This document shows, one piece after another, positions 8,955-16,870 of a stretch of DNA of 64,000 nt. This DNA comes from an uncultured Paracoccaceae bacterium. Lineage in GTDB: Bacteria > Pseudomonadota > Alphaproteobacteria > Rhodobacterales > Rhodobacteraceae. The translations under genes and the position numbers were made by a program. Location: NCBI GenBank assembly GCA_947488175.1, contig CANKYO010000007.1, positions 248,001-312,000 on the forward strand, read 5' to 3'. Numbering within the stretch: the first letter of the stretch is position 1; each line of letters opens with the position of its first letter. The notes beneath the pieces are model-generated. The model saw only the letters and a program-made list of their open reading frames with translations. It was not told where the DNA came from and did no database searches.

Positions 8955-9866
8955 ATGAAGCTGACCCGTCGCCAAACCCTGCTATCCGGTGCGGCATTGC
9001 CGCTTGCCGCTGCCCCTTCCCTTGCGATCGCAGACGGTCATACTGCCCCAGCCATGCCGACCCACCGCAACTTTACCCTGGGCGACTTTCGCGTCACGAC
9101 GCTGCTGGCGGGCAGCCGCAGCGTGGAAAACCCGCAGCAGATTTTCGGGATGAACGTGGATGCCGACACATTTGCCGAGGTCAGCGCCGCCAATTTCATC
9201 CCCATCGATGCCGCCCAATTCTTTTTCACGCCCACGGTGGTCAATACCGGGTCAGAGGTGATCCTGTTTGATACCGGGCTGAGCCCCGCAGGCACCCTGA
9301 GCGCGATGGAGGCTGCCGGTTACACCGCCGATCAGGTGACCCATGTGGTGATCACCCATATGCATGGCGACCATATCGGCGGGCTGGCCGATGATGCGGG
9401 GGCCGAGACATTCGCCAACGCCGCCTATGTCACCGGGCAAGCCGAGTTCGATCACTGGGCCGGGGCCGAAAACGAAGGTTTCGAGGCCAAGGTGCGCCCG
9501 CTGGCCGAGAAGTTTTCATTCATCCAACCGGGCGATGATGTGCGCGGTGGGATCACCGCCGTCGATGCCTTTGGTCATACGCCGGGCCACATGGGCTATA
9601 TGCTGGAAAGCGGAGGCAAACAGTTGTTCCTGATGGCGGACCTTGCCAATCACTATGTCTGGTCGGTGGCCTATCCGGATTGGGAAGTCCGCTTTGACAT
9701 GGACAAGGCCGCTGCCGCGGCGAGCCGCAAGCGCGTTCTGGGAATGGCGGCGGCGGATCGTGTTCCGCTGATCGGTTATCACATGCCCTTCCCCGGCATG
9801 GGCTATATCGACACACGTGGCGAAGGCGGGTTTCACTACGTGCCGCATAGCTATCAGCTGCTTTAA
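8955..9866 (+). CDS. Tat-exported metallo-beta-lactamase-fold hydrolase
   Basis: 303 residues. The N-terminus MKLTRRQTLLSGAALPLAAA is a twin-arginine signal, with cleavage likely near ADG (about residue 27). The zinc motif THMHGDHIGG (134-143) supplies the HxHxDH ligands, and later GHTPGHMGY and a C-terminal GYHMPFPG supply further ligands. The layout is that of AHL-lactonase-like or quinoprotein-associated MBL proteins; the substrate is not evident. A GAAAGG ribosome binding site precedes the ATG. The upstream region carries a perfect palindrome that may control it. Confidence 0.9.
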   Translation: MKLTRRQTLLSGAALPLAAAPSLAIADGHTAPAMPTHRNFTLGDFRVTTLLAGSRSVENPQQIFGMNVDADTFAEVSAANFIPIDAAQFFFTPTVVNTGSEVILFDTGLSPAGTLSAMEAAGYTADQVTHVVITHMHGDHIGGLADDAGAETFANAAYVTGQAEFDHWAGAENEGFEAKVRPLAEKFSFIQPGDDVRGGITAVDAFGHTPGHMGYMLESGGKQLFLMADLANHYVWSVAYPDWEVRFDMDKAAAAASRKRVLGMAAADRVPLIGYHMPFPGMGYIDTRGEGGFHYVPHSYQLL

Positions 9867-9890
9867 GAGCAGTGCGCCATCTGGGTTCGC

Positions 9891-10319
9891 TCAGGTGGCG
9901 CTGACCGGCCAGCGGCTGCCCAGATCATCCAGCCCGGCCTGCACGAGTTCCTCGACCACGCCCATGTCCACATCGGCCAGCTTGTTGATGTAAAGGCAGG
10001 ATTTGCCAAGCTTGTGTTTGCCGAGCCGGTCCATGATGTGTCCGAAATCCGTATAGCCGGGCATAATGTAGAGGACGAGGTTAGCCTTGCGCGGGCTAAA
10101 CCCCGTGGCCAGAAAATCACCCGTTCGCCCGCTGTCGTAAGTGTAGTGATACTGCCCGTAGCCGATAATCGTTGGCCCCCACATGCGTGGCTGCCAGCCG
10201 GTGACCCGCCGGAACATGGCATCCAGCGTTTCGGCATCAGTACGGCGCGTCGGATGTTCGACAGCTGCGATAAAGTCGCTGACACTGACGGTGGTGGGTT
10301 GGGTCTTGTTTTCTGTCAT
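9891..10319 (-). CDS. DUF1801 domain protein
   Basis: 142 residues matching the DUF1801/YdhG-like fold seen in small cytoplasmic proteins. Recognisable patterns are DAMFRRVTGWQPRMWG, IIGYGQYHYTYDSG, and FSPRKANLVLYIMPG. Function is unknown; the fold is related to frataxin-like or iron-handling proteins in some annotations, which I do not claim here. It starts after a TAAGGAGCC ribosome binding site, and is transcribed alone, convergent with the MBL-fold gene. Confidence 0.85.
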   Translation of the reverse strand: MTENKTQPTTVSVSDFIAAVEHPTRRTDAETLDAMFRRVTGWQPRMWGPTIIGYGQYHYTYDSGRTGDFLATGFSPRKANLVLYIMPGYTDFGHIMDRLGKHKLGKSCLYINKLADVDMGVVEELVQAGLDDLGSRWPVSAT

Positions 10320-10387
10320 TGACGGCTCCTTACCTCGGGTCAGAATATCATGGGCGGATGAATTAACCAGTTTTCAACCTCGCCCGC

Positions 10388-10927
10388 CTATTCAGTTTGA
10401 AACGGAATGCCTGCGCGCACTTCCCAGATGCCAGTGTCGGCACCCAGAACCGGGCTTTTGGTCTGGGCCAGATGTTTTCCCTTGTTTTCAAGTTGTATCG
10501 TGATCAGCCGCAGAATGTCGCCTGGTGTCCGATCAAGGAATGGCGTGTGGACCACATGGTCGCCCGTGGTGGCCGCGAAGCGCAGGCGGGTGTCCCGATG
10601 GGACGAACCCGTCTGCGTGACGCTGGTCAGATCATCCCATGGGATTGTGACCGGCGACTGCCCCCGCCCGTCAAGTCGGACGGTGATCGCATCCGCGGTG
10701 ATCGCGATCCGCAATTGCGGTGCAGGTCGATACAGAAGCGACCAGATGCCGAGCCCCAGTTGTCCCGGCCCCGCGATCAGGAACAGAAGGTCACCAAAGT
10801 TGAACCGGGGCGGCCAAACAAGCGTGTAGAGCACGCAGAAAAACACACCCGATACGATCAGAATCAAGCTGGCCAGAAACGGGACCTTGCGGTGCATGTA
10901 AATCCTGATGCTGTCGTCGCCGGCCAT
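10388..10927 (-). CDS. hypothetical membrane protein, paralogue A
   Basis: 179 residues with two N-terminal membrane helices (about 15-35 and 45-65), followed by a soluble beta-rich domain. The C-terminal domain has IPWDDLTSV, LRFAATTGD, TPFLDRTPGDILRLI and WEVRAGIPF, and the protein at 11829-12422 repeats the same pattern (VSWDQLKSI, LHFKTTDGN, THFLDQSADEIIRRI, WEVHKGLPY). The two are therefore paralogues flanking one esterase gene. The domain resembles the bacterial-PH-like region of other two-helix membrane proteins, but this is only an impression. The start at 10927 is chosen because it lies just after the stop of the upstream gene; 10897 is an alternative. Confidence 0.72.
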   Translation of the reverse strand: MAGDDSIRIYMHRKVPFLASLILIVSGVFFCVLYTLVWPPRFNFGDLLFLIAGPGQLGLGIWSLLYRPAPQLRIAITADAITVRLDGRGQSPVTIPWDDLTSVTQTGSSHRDTRLRFAATTGDHVVHTPFLDRTPGDILRLITIQLENKGKHLAQTKSPVLGADTGIWEVRAGIPFQTE

Positions 10928-10958
10928 CGCCGCAGGATAGGTCGCGTCGCGCCTGCGA

Positions 10959-11765
10959 TCAATCACCCGCAATCTGCCCCAGCGCCACGAACCGATCCCA
11001 AGCATCGGCCACATAGGCGCGGCTGAAGGAATGCCCACCTTCGAACATGCAGAATTCAAGCACGTCGCCGGAGGCGTTCCTGTCACCCTTGCAGTCCAGA
11101 CCCGGCCCTTGGCGGCTGTAGCTTTCGCCGAACCCACCCAGATCGCGATAGAATGCGAGCACCTCGGCCACGTCGCCTTGTTTGGTGTTGCCGATGGGTC
11201 GCCCGGTGAGCGGAACTGTTCGGTCAGCATCCCCATGCATATGGATGATGCTGGCCGCCGGGGCGGTACAGGTTTCGGGCGGTTCCAGCCAGAAGGTGCC
11301 CGCCACGGGCGCAAAGCCACCCGCCAGATCGGGCCGCGCGCAGGCGAGGTTCCAGACCAGCATGCCCCCCGCCGAAAACCCGGTGATCATCACCCGGTCA
11401 TTGTCGAACCCGTATTTTGTTTTCAGATCGTCGATGACGGCGGCCACGTAGTTGAGGTTTGCGGTGCCGTCAGCGGCGTTCTGCCCCGGCGCATTAGGCA
11501 ATCGCCAGTCATCGCCCGGCCCCGCATCAAGCGCGACAAAGGCCAGCCCCATATCAGTCGCCATCTGTCGAAAGCGTGCATTGCGCATGGTGCCATTGGC
11601 CGTGCCGCGATAGCCATGAGCGAAAAGGATGGCGCCGGTGGGGCCATCCTCAGGCATATCGATCCGGTAGGTGCCGCCGGGTACATTGCAATCGGTTTGA
11701 ACGCTACAGGCGACGGCACTGCCGGCTGACATCAGGACTGCAGCACCATATGCGAAAACTCTCAT
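10959..11765 (-). CDS. secreted PHB-depolymerase/feruloyl-esterase-like hydrolase
   Basis: A 268-residue alpha/beta hydrolase of the LpqC/poly(3-hydroxybutyrate) depolymerase group. The nucleophile elbow is GFSAG (129-133, S131), the likely acid lies in HGDADRTVP (about 178-186), and the histidine is H245 in EGGHSFSR. A signal peptide covers residues 1-19 (MRVFAYGAAVLMSAGSAVA), followed by Cys, though the lipobox is imperfect. The open frame reaches 11816, but the ATG at 11765 after GGGGG and at the signal peptide is preferred. It sits between two paralogous membrane proteins. Confidence 0.85.
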   Translation of the reverse strand: MRVFAYGAAVLMSAGSAVACSVQTDCNVPGGTYRIDMPEDGPTGAILFAHGYRGTANGTMRNARFRQMATDMGLAFVALDAGPGDDWRLPNAPGQNAADGTANLNYVAAVIDDLKTKYGFDNDRVMITGFSAGGMLVWNLACARPDLAGGFAPVAGTFWLEPPETCTAPAASIIHMHGDADRTVPLTGRPIGNTKQGDVAEVLAFYRDLGGFGESYSRQGPGLDCKGDRNASGDVLEFCMFEGGHSFSRAYVADAWDRFVALGQIAGD

Positions 11766-11828
11766 CGGACCCCCATGCATTTTTGCAAGTATTTCCGTCA
11801 GGCACCCGAGGCGCAAATCACGTCCCCG

Positions 11829-12422
11829 TCACCGTACCGGGTTAATCGGGCCGAAAGCCGGTCGTGTCGCCCGATCATAGGGCAGACCCTTGTGGACCTC
11901 CCATGTCGGGGCGTCGGCCCCATCTACAGCCAGCAGATGCCTGCGGGATTGTTCCAACTGCAATTCGATGCGGCGTATGATTTCATCGGCACTCTGGTCG
12001 AGGAAATGGGTTCTGAGGTCATAGTTCCCATCAGTGGTTTTGAAATGCAGACGACGGCGTTTTGTCTTGTCTGTGAATAGTGCGATTGATTTCAATTGGT
12101 CCCAGGACACGTTGATCCGCGCCTTGCCCCAATCGTCAGGGACGATGGTGAAGCCGCCGGAAAAGATCGTCAGCCGGACAGGACGGTCAAATCCAAAATC
12201 ACCCTTTTGGATGGCTGTGATCGCCCAAAGGATCGTAGCGAAGACGACCCCTGTCGCGATCACACTGAAAACAGTGGCGAATTCGTCGCCAAGGCCATCC
12301 GGCGCAATCAAGATGAAAACAAAGGGGAATGCGAAGATGGCCAGCAAACCCGCCGCGCCCTTGGTATAGCTTCCGATCCGTCCAAAGCTCCAAACCTGGC
12401 GGACTTCGAAAGGGTCAGCCAT
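11829..12422 (-). CDS. hypothetical membrane protein, paralogue B
   Basis: 197 residues: a soluble N-terminus MADPFEVRQVWSFG, two membrane helices (about 20-42 and 50-70), then a beta-rich domain with VSWDQLKSI, LHFKTTDGN, THFLDQSADEIIRRI and WEVHKGLPY. The same series appears in the shorter protein at 10388-10927. The start overlaps the end of nadE by eight bases, so it is probably co-transcribed downstream of nadE. No function is known to me. Confidence 0.75.
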   Translation of the reverse strand: MADPFEVRQVWSFGRIGSYTKGAAGLLAIFAFPFVFILIAPDGLGDEFATVFSVIATGVVFATILWAITAIQKGDFGFDRPVRLTIFSGGFTIVPDDWGKARINVSWDQLKSIALFTDKTKRRRLHFKTTDGNYDLRTHFLDQSADEIIRRIELQLEQSRRHLLAVDGADAPTWEVHKGLPYDRATRPAFGPINPVR

Positions 12423-14079
12423 TGTCCCGCCAGCGGTTTACAATCGGATAACGCCGGTCGAGCCAGAAGGCCCGGTTGGACAGGCGCGGACCCGGCGCGG
12501 ATTGGAACCGTTTGTATTCGCTGATGTAGATCAGGTGTTCGACCTTTTTGACCACGTCACGGTCGTAGCCTGCAGCGACGCATTCGGCGACCGATGCCTC
12601 ATCATCGACCAGCATTTTCAGGATACCGTCGAGGATGTTATAGGGCGGCAGGCTGTCTTCGTCCTTCTGATCGGGGCGCAGTTCGGCTGACGGGGGTTTG
12701 TCGATGATTGCGGTGGGGATCACCTCTCCGCTCGGTCCTTGCATCCAGGGCCGATGATTGGCGTTGCGCCAGCGGCAGGTTTCGAAGACGCGGGTTTTGT
12801 ACATGTCCTTGATCGGGTTATAGCCGCCCGCCATGTCGCCATAGATCGTGGCGTAGCCGACCGCGACCTCTGACTTGTTGCCGGTGGTCAGCAGCATTTC
12901 CCCGAACTTGTTGGACTGCGCCATCAGCAACAGACCACGGATGCGGGACTGGATATTTTCCTCGGTCAGGTCCGCTGGCATATCGCCAAAGAGCGGCGCG
13001 AGTGCTTCGGTGACGGCGGCGCGGGGGCCCGCGATGCTGACCGTGTCGTATTTGACGCCAAGCGCATTGGCCGCCGCCGCCGCATCATTAAGCGAGCCTT
13101 GGGAGGTGTATTCGGATGGCAGCATCACACAGCGTACGTTGTCGGGGCCCAGCGCATCTGTTGCGATTGTGGCAACAATGGCGCTGTCGATTCCCCCTGA
13201 CAGGCCCAAGAGCACCTTTTTGAAGCCCGTTTTGCGCATGTAGTCGCGCAAACCCTCAACCATGACACGATAGTCTTGTTCGATACTGTCTGGCAGCGTT
13301 GCCTTATTTCCAGCAATCGCCTCCCATCCCTGATCGGTTTTCTGGAAATCGACATGGGCGATATCGCTGTCAAAAACAGGCATTTGCACGGCCAGCTGAC
13401 CGCCCGGGTTCAGCACGAAAGACCCGCCGTCAAACACCTGATCATCCTGCCCGCCAACCAGATTGAGATAGACCAGCGGCACGTTGTTTTCGACAACGCG
13501 CGCGACCATCTTGTTCATGCGGATCGAGAATTTGTCGCGGAAATAGGGGGAGCCGTTGGGCACCAGTAATATCTCGGCCCCGCTCTCTGCCATCGCTTCG
13601 CAGACGTCCGGGTACCAGGCGTCTTCGCAGATCGGGCTGCCGATGCGCGGGCCATCCGTGCCAATTGTATAGGGGCCCGAGATGCCGTCGCTTTTGAACA
13701 ACCGGACCTCATCGAAGACGTTGAAATTGGGGAGGAAATGCTTGCGCATGGTGGCGTTGATCTTGCCGCCGCTGAGGATGAAGTAGCAGTTATACAGACG
13801 GTCATCTTCGAACATTGGGCCGCCAATGGCCAGCGCGGGCCCATCGGCACAGTCAAGCGCAAGGGTGCGGATATGCAGCATGGCATCGGCGACAAAAGCG
13901 GGCCGGGCGACCAGATCCTGTGTCTGGTAGCCGGTGATGAACATCTCTGGCAGCGCGACCAGATCGGCCTTTGCCGCGCGCCCGGCCTCCCACGCGTCAC
14001 GGGCCAAAACAGCATTCCCGGCGATGTCCCCCACCGTAGGATTTTGCTGTGCCATGGTTAATCGAAATATTTTTGTCAT
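12415..14079 (-). CDS. nadE: glutamine-dependent NAD+ synthetase
   Basis: 554 residues with two domains. The N-terminal nitrilase-type glutaminase has the triad E45 (LPEMF), K113 (MRKHFLPN) and C151 (SPICEDAW). The C-terminal synthetase has the P-loop LSGGIDSA (293-300). The enzyme makes NAD+ from deamido-NAD+, ATP and glutamine, the last step of NAD biosynthesis. The length and the N-terminus MTKIFRLTMAQQNPTVGD agree with the family, so 14079 is preferred over the internal Met9. It heads a minus-strand run of four genes. Confidence 0.95.
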   Translation of the reverse strand: MTKIFRLTMAQQNPTVGDIAGNAVLARDAWEAGRAAKADLVALPEMFITGYQTQDLVARPAFVADAMLHIRTLALDCADGPALAIGGPMFEDDRLYNCYFILSGGKINATMRKHFLPNFNVFDEVRLFKSDGISGPYTIGTDGPRIGSPICEDAWYPDVCEAMAESGAEILLVPNGSPYFRDKFSIRMNKMVARVVENNVPLVYLNLVGGQDDQVFDGGSFVLNPGGQLAVQMPVFDSDIAHVDFQKTDQGWEAIAGNKATLPDSIEQDYRVMVEGLRDYMRKTGFKKVLLGLSGGIDSAIVATIATDALGPDNVRCVMLPSEYTSQGSLNDAAAAANALGVKYDTVSIAGPRAAVTEALAPLFGDMPADLTEENIQSRIRGLLLMAQSNKFGEMLLTTGNKSEVAVGYATIYGDMAGGYNPIKDMYKTRVFETCRWRNANHRPWMQGPSGEVIPTAIIDKPPSAELRPDQKDEDSLPPYNILDGILKMLVDDEASVAECVAAGYDRDVVKKVEHLIYISEYKRFQSAPGPRLSNRAFWLDRRYPIVNRWRDNG

Positions 14080-14233
14080 AGTTTTGTCCCAATGCGCTGC
14101 AATGGATGTAGCAGAAAGAAACGCGGTGGAAAGTCGATTGGCAGATGATGCGGCAATCGCAGACCTTAGGCGTTGTCAGGCTGTAACCCCTGAATTAGGC
14201 TGCGCGCCATTGGGGAGTGGATCGGAGAAACGA

Positions 14234-15646
14234 ATGAATATGTTTGGATTACCAAAGACAGTGGCAGTGGCGATCATTGCGTCCAGTGTGGCCGTCGGTG
14301 CCCATGCGCAAACAGTCCAAACAAAACAATATGATGACGGGGGTATCTACGAAGGTACTTTTGTCGATGGCAAGCAGGATGGCACTGGCACATACCGCCT
14401 GCCGAACGGGTTTGAATATACCGGCGAATGGGTCGAAGGCGAGATTCGCGGTCAAGGCACCGCCCGCTTCCCCAACGGATCGGTCTATGAAGGCCAATTC
14501 GCCGCAGGAAAGCCCGAAGGTCAGGGTCGAATCACATTCACCGATGGCAGCACCTATGAAGGTGACTGGGTCGACGGAAACATGACCGGCAGTGGTGTGA
14601 TGACCTATGCCAATGGTGTTGTTTATCAAGGCTCATTCCGCAACGCGATGCATAATGGCGTCGGTATCATGAGCAGCCCCGACGGCTATATCTACGAAGG
14701 CAACTGGATCAACGGCATCAAGGAAGGTGAAGGCAAGGTCACCTATGCCGACGGCTCTGTCTACGAGGGCACACTGGTTGCCGGTGAACGCCACGGTGTG
14801 GGTACCATGACCATGGCCGACGGCATCATCTATTCCGGTGAATGGGTGGACGGCAAAATCCAGGGTGTCGGCACCCTGACCCATTCCAATGGCGATGTGT
14901 ATGAAGGCAACCTGATCGACAGCCGCCGCGAGGGCCAGGGCAAGGTCACCTATGCCAATGGCGATGTCTATGAAGGCGAATTCCTGAATGATCGCCGCCA
15001 CGGCACTGGTACATTCCGCGGCACTGACGGCTATGTCTATGCAGGCGAATGGGTTGAAGGCAAGATCGAAGGCACCGGCGAAGTGACTTATCCTGACGGG
15101 TCAGTTTATGCAGGCAGCTTTGCCGATGACGTGGCCAACGGGCCGGGCAAGATCACCTATCCTGACGGGTCGATCTATGAAGGCAACTGGGAAAACGGTG
15201 TCATCAATGGCGAAGGCCGGGCGACATATGTCAACGGTCTGGTCTATGAGGGCGAGTTCCTGAACGGCAAGACCCATGGTCAGGGCAAGATGACCTATGA
15301 CAATGGTTACGTCTATGAAGGCGAATGGGCCGATGGCCAGCGCAACGGCACGGGCCGGGCGACTTATGCCGATGGCACCATCTATGTCGGCGAATTCACC
15401 AACGGTCAGCGCGACGGCACAGGCGAGATCACGATGCCGGACGGCTTTAGCTATGTGGGTGACTGGGTTGCCGGTGAAATCAGCGGCGAAGGTACCGCCA
15501 CCTATTCGAATGGTGACGTTTATGAAGGATCATTCGTGCGCAGCCGCCGCGAAGGCGAAGGCACGATGACATTCGCCAATGGCCAGGAAAGCACCGGCAT
15601 CTGGTCTGACGGCGCGCTGGTATCCGAGACAAACGGCGGGAACTAA
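14234..15646 (+). CDS. secreted MORN-repeat protein, 18 repeats
   Basis: 470 residues. A signal peptide MNMFGLPKTVAVAIIASSVA...HAQ (about 1-26) precedes 18 consecutive 23-residue MORN repeats (residues 39-452) of the form YEGxWxxGxxxGxGxxTYxxGxx, with a partial nineteenth at the end. There is no other domain. MORN arrays form long curved beta hairpin sheets that bind proteins or lipids; a periplasmic or surface scaffold role is inferred. The frame is open 100 codons further upstream, but the ATG at 14234 follows CGGAGAAACG and begins the signal peptide. A strong terminator follows. Confidence 0.92.
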   Translation: MNMFGLPKTVAVAIIASSVAVGAHAQTVQTKQYDDGGIYEGTFVDGKQDGTGTYRLPNGFEYTGEWVEGEIRGQGTARFPNGSVYEGQFAAGKPEGQGRITFTDGSTYEGDWVDGNMTGSGVMTYANGVVYQGSFRNAMHNGVGIMSSPDGYIYEGNWINGIKEGEGKVTYADGSVYEGTLVAGERHGVGTMTMADGIIYSGEWVDGKIQGVGTLTHSNGDVYEGNLIDSRREGQGKVTYANGDVYEGEFLNDRRHGTGTFRGTDGYVYAGEWVEGKIEGTGEVTYPDGSVYAGSFADDVANGPGKITYPDGSIYEGNWENGVINGEGRATYVNGLVYEGEFLNGKTHGQGKMTYDNGYVYEGEWADGQRNGTGRATYADGTIYVGEFTNGQRDGTGEITMPDGFSYVGDWVAGEISGEGTATYSNGDVYEGSFVRSRREGEGTMTFANGQESTGIWSDGALVSETNGGN

Positions 15647-15676
15647 GCTCCGTCAAAAGCACAACAGATTTATCAA

Positions 15677-15707
15677 GGCCCGGGCGACGCATGTCCGGGC
15701 CTTTTTT
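15677..15707 (+). terminator. intrinsic terminator after the MORN gene
   Basis: A 7-bp GC stem GGCCCGG/CCGGGCC is followed by six T on the plus strand. It ends transcription of the MORN gene; the T-run is absent in the opposite direction. Confidence 0.88.
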
Positions 15708-15710
15708 GGT

Positions 15711-16007
15711 TCAGGCCTGCGCGACGCGCCGATAGTGTCGCATCTCGTCAATTGATGAGACATATTTGCGAATATGCCCGAAAAACTCACGAAATTCCGA
15801 GCTGTTTCGAAAGCCCTGCAAATGATCCTCTGCCGATGTCCATTCGATACGCAGAATGAACTGGGTCTCATCCTCAACACATTGGCAGATCTCGATATTT
15901 TCCGCGAAGGGTGATCGCATCAGCGGGGCAATGGCCGCAGTATAATCCCCGATGAAATCAGCCTGCTGGCCGTCGGGGATGGTGTAGCGCAGATATTCGA
16001 CAATCAT
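15711..16007 (-). CDS. ABM-superfamily monooxygenase-like protein
   Basis: 98 residues of the antibiotic-biosynthesis-monooxygenase (dimeric alpha-beta barrel) type: starts MIVEYLRYTIPDGQQADF, then a strand FILRIEWTSAEDH and helix LQGFRNSSEFREFF. Small ABM proteins act on quinols, haem or other aromatics, usually without cofactor. The start overlaps the truncated-globin stop (ATGA), and the two are divergent from an HxlR regulator, a pairing that suggests response to electrophiles or reactive nitrogen species. Confidence 0.85.
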   Translation of the reverse strand: MIVEYLRYTIPDGQQADFIGDYTAAIAPLMRSPFAENIEICQCVEDETQFILRIEWTSAEDHLQGFRNSSEFREFFGHIRKYVSSIDEMRHYRRVAQA

Positions 16008-16480
16008 TGCGACGATCCTTTCGGCTGATAGGGCCCGCCCACTTCACCCCAGCCCCATTTCGGCATCGGTACATCCTCGATCACTTGTGCCTCTAGCTGC
16101 GAATTCATCACTGCCAAGCGCGACCCCCATTCCAGATAGCTAACCAGCGCCGACGAAAACTCAGGATCGTGCGGCGCGTCCATCTCTTCATAAGTGTCCA
16201 GCAACAGGGCGATCCACCGACGGCGCTGTGGCTCTGACAGGTGTCGGTTCAGGTGATGCCGGATCATGGCGGGATGGCCGCCGTAGCGGTCGGAATAGAG
16301 TGTGGGGCCGCCCATGACCTCGGCCAGAAAGGCCGCAACATGGGCGGGGTGATCGGATTTCATATTGGCAAAGATTGGGCCGATCAGCGCGTCGTCACGG
16401 ACGCGGTCATAGAAACTGGCGGTCAGTGCCTCCAACGTTTCAATCCCACCGATCCAGTCATAAAGTGACGGTACGGACAT
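16004..16480 (-). CDS. group II truncated haemoglobin
   Basis: 158 residues. The globin fold begins SLYDWIGGIETLEALTASFYDRV, with FANMKSDHP near the CD region, followed by GGPTLYSDRYGGHPAM and the proximal haem histidine at H75 or H76 (IRHHLNRHL). The C-terminal WGWGEVGGPY tail is characteristic of the group II (oxygenase-like) globins. Expected function is binding of O2 or NO in the cytoplasm. It is coupled to the ABM gene and divergent from HxlR, with 64 bases between. Confidence 0.9.
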   Translation of the reverse strand: MSVPSLYDWIGGIETLEALTASFYDRVRDDALIGPIFANMKSDHPAHVAAFLAEVMGGPTLYSDRYGGHPAMIRHHLNRHLSEPQRRRWIALLLDTYEEMDAPHDPEFSSALVSYLEWGSRLAVMNSQLEAQVIEDVPMPKWGWGEVGGPYQPKGSSQ

Positions 16481-16544
16481 TCGGATCTCCTTTCCCGGGA
16501 TGGGTACGATCCGATGACCGCCGCTGACAAGGAGTTACAAAAAG

Positions 16545-16868
16545 GTGACTGCCGACCCAAAGATGTATGACTGTCCAGCGCTGATCGCCATCAAGGCTAT
16601 TTCCGGAAAATGGAAAACCCGTGTCCTGTGGTTGTTGCGCGACGGCCCGCACCATTTTGGTGAACTGCGTGCGGCCCTGCCGGGTGTGTCCGCGAAAGTC
16701 CTGTCAGAACAGTTGGGCCAGTTGAAAGACGACGCGATCATTTCGTCACGGGAAGAGATGCGCGATGGGGTGCTGTATGTGCTTTATGCTTATTCAGACT
16801 ACGGCCGCGGTTTGATACCGGTACTGGATCAGCTGGGCGCATGGGGCCAAGCACATCAAAACCGGTAG
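16545..16868 (+). CDS. HxlR-family winged-helix regulator
   Basis: 107 residues, with the HxlR pattern CPALIAIKAISGKWKTRVLWLL, HFGELRAALPGVSAKVLSEQL and the wing region DGVLYVLYAYSDYGRGLIPVL. Cys9 in the YDCP motif is the conserved N-terminal cysteine used by members that sense electrophiles such as aldehydes or quinones. It starts with GTG after an AAGGAG ribosome binding site. It is divergent from the globin/ABM pair, which it probably regulates, and ends two bases from the convergent photolyase gene. Confidence 0.9.
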   Translation: MTADPKMYDCPALIAIKAISGKWKTRVLWLLRDGPHHFGELRAALPGVSAKVLSEQLGQLKDDAIISSREEMRDGVLYVLYAYSDYGRGLIPVLDQLGAWGQAHQNR

Positions 16869-16870
16869 GG

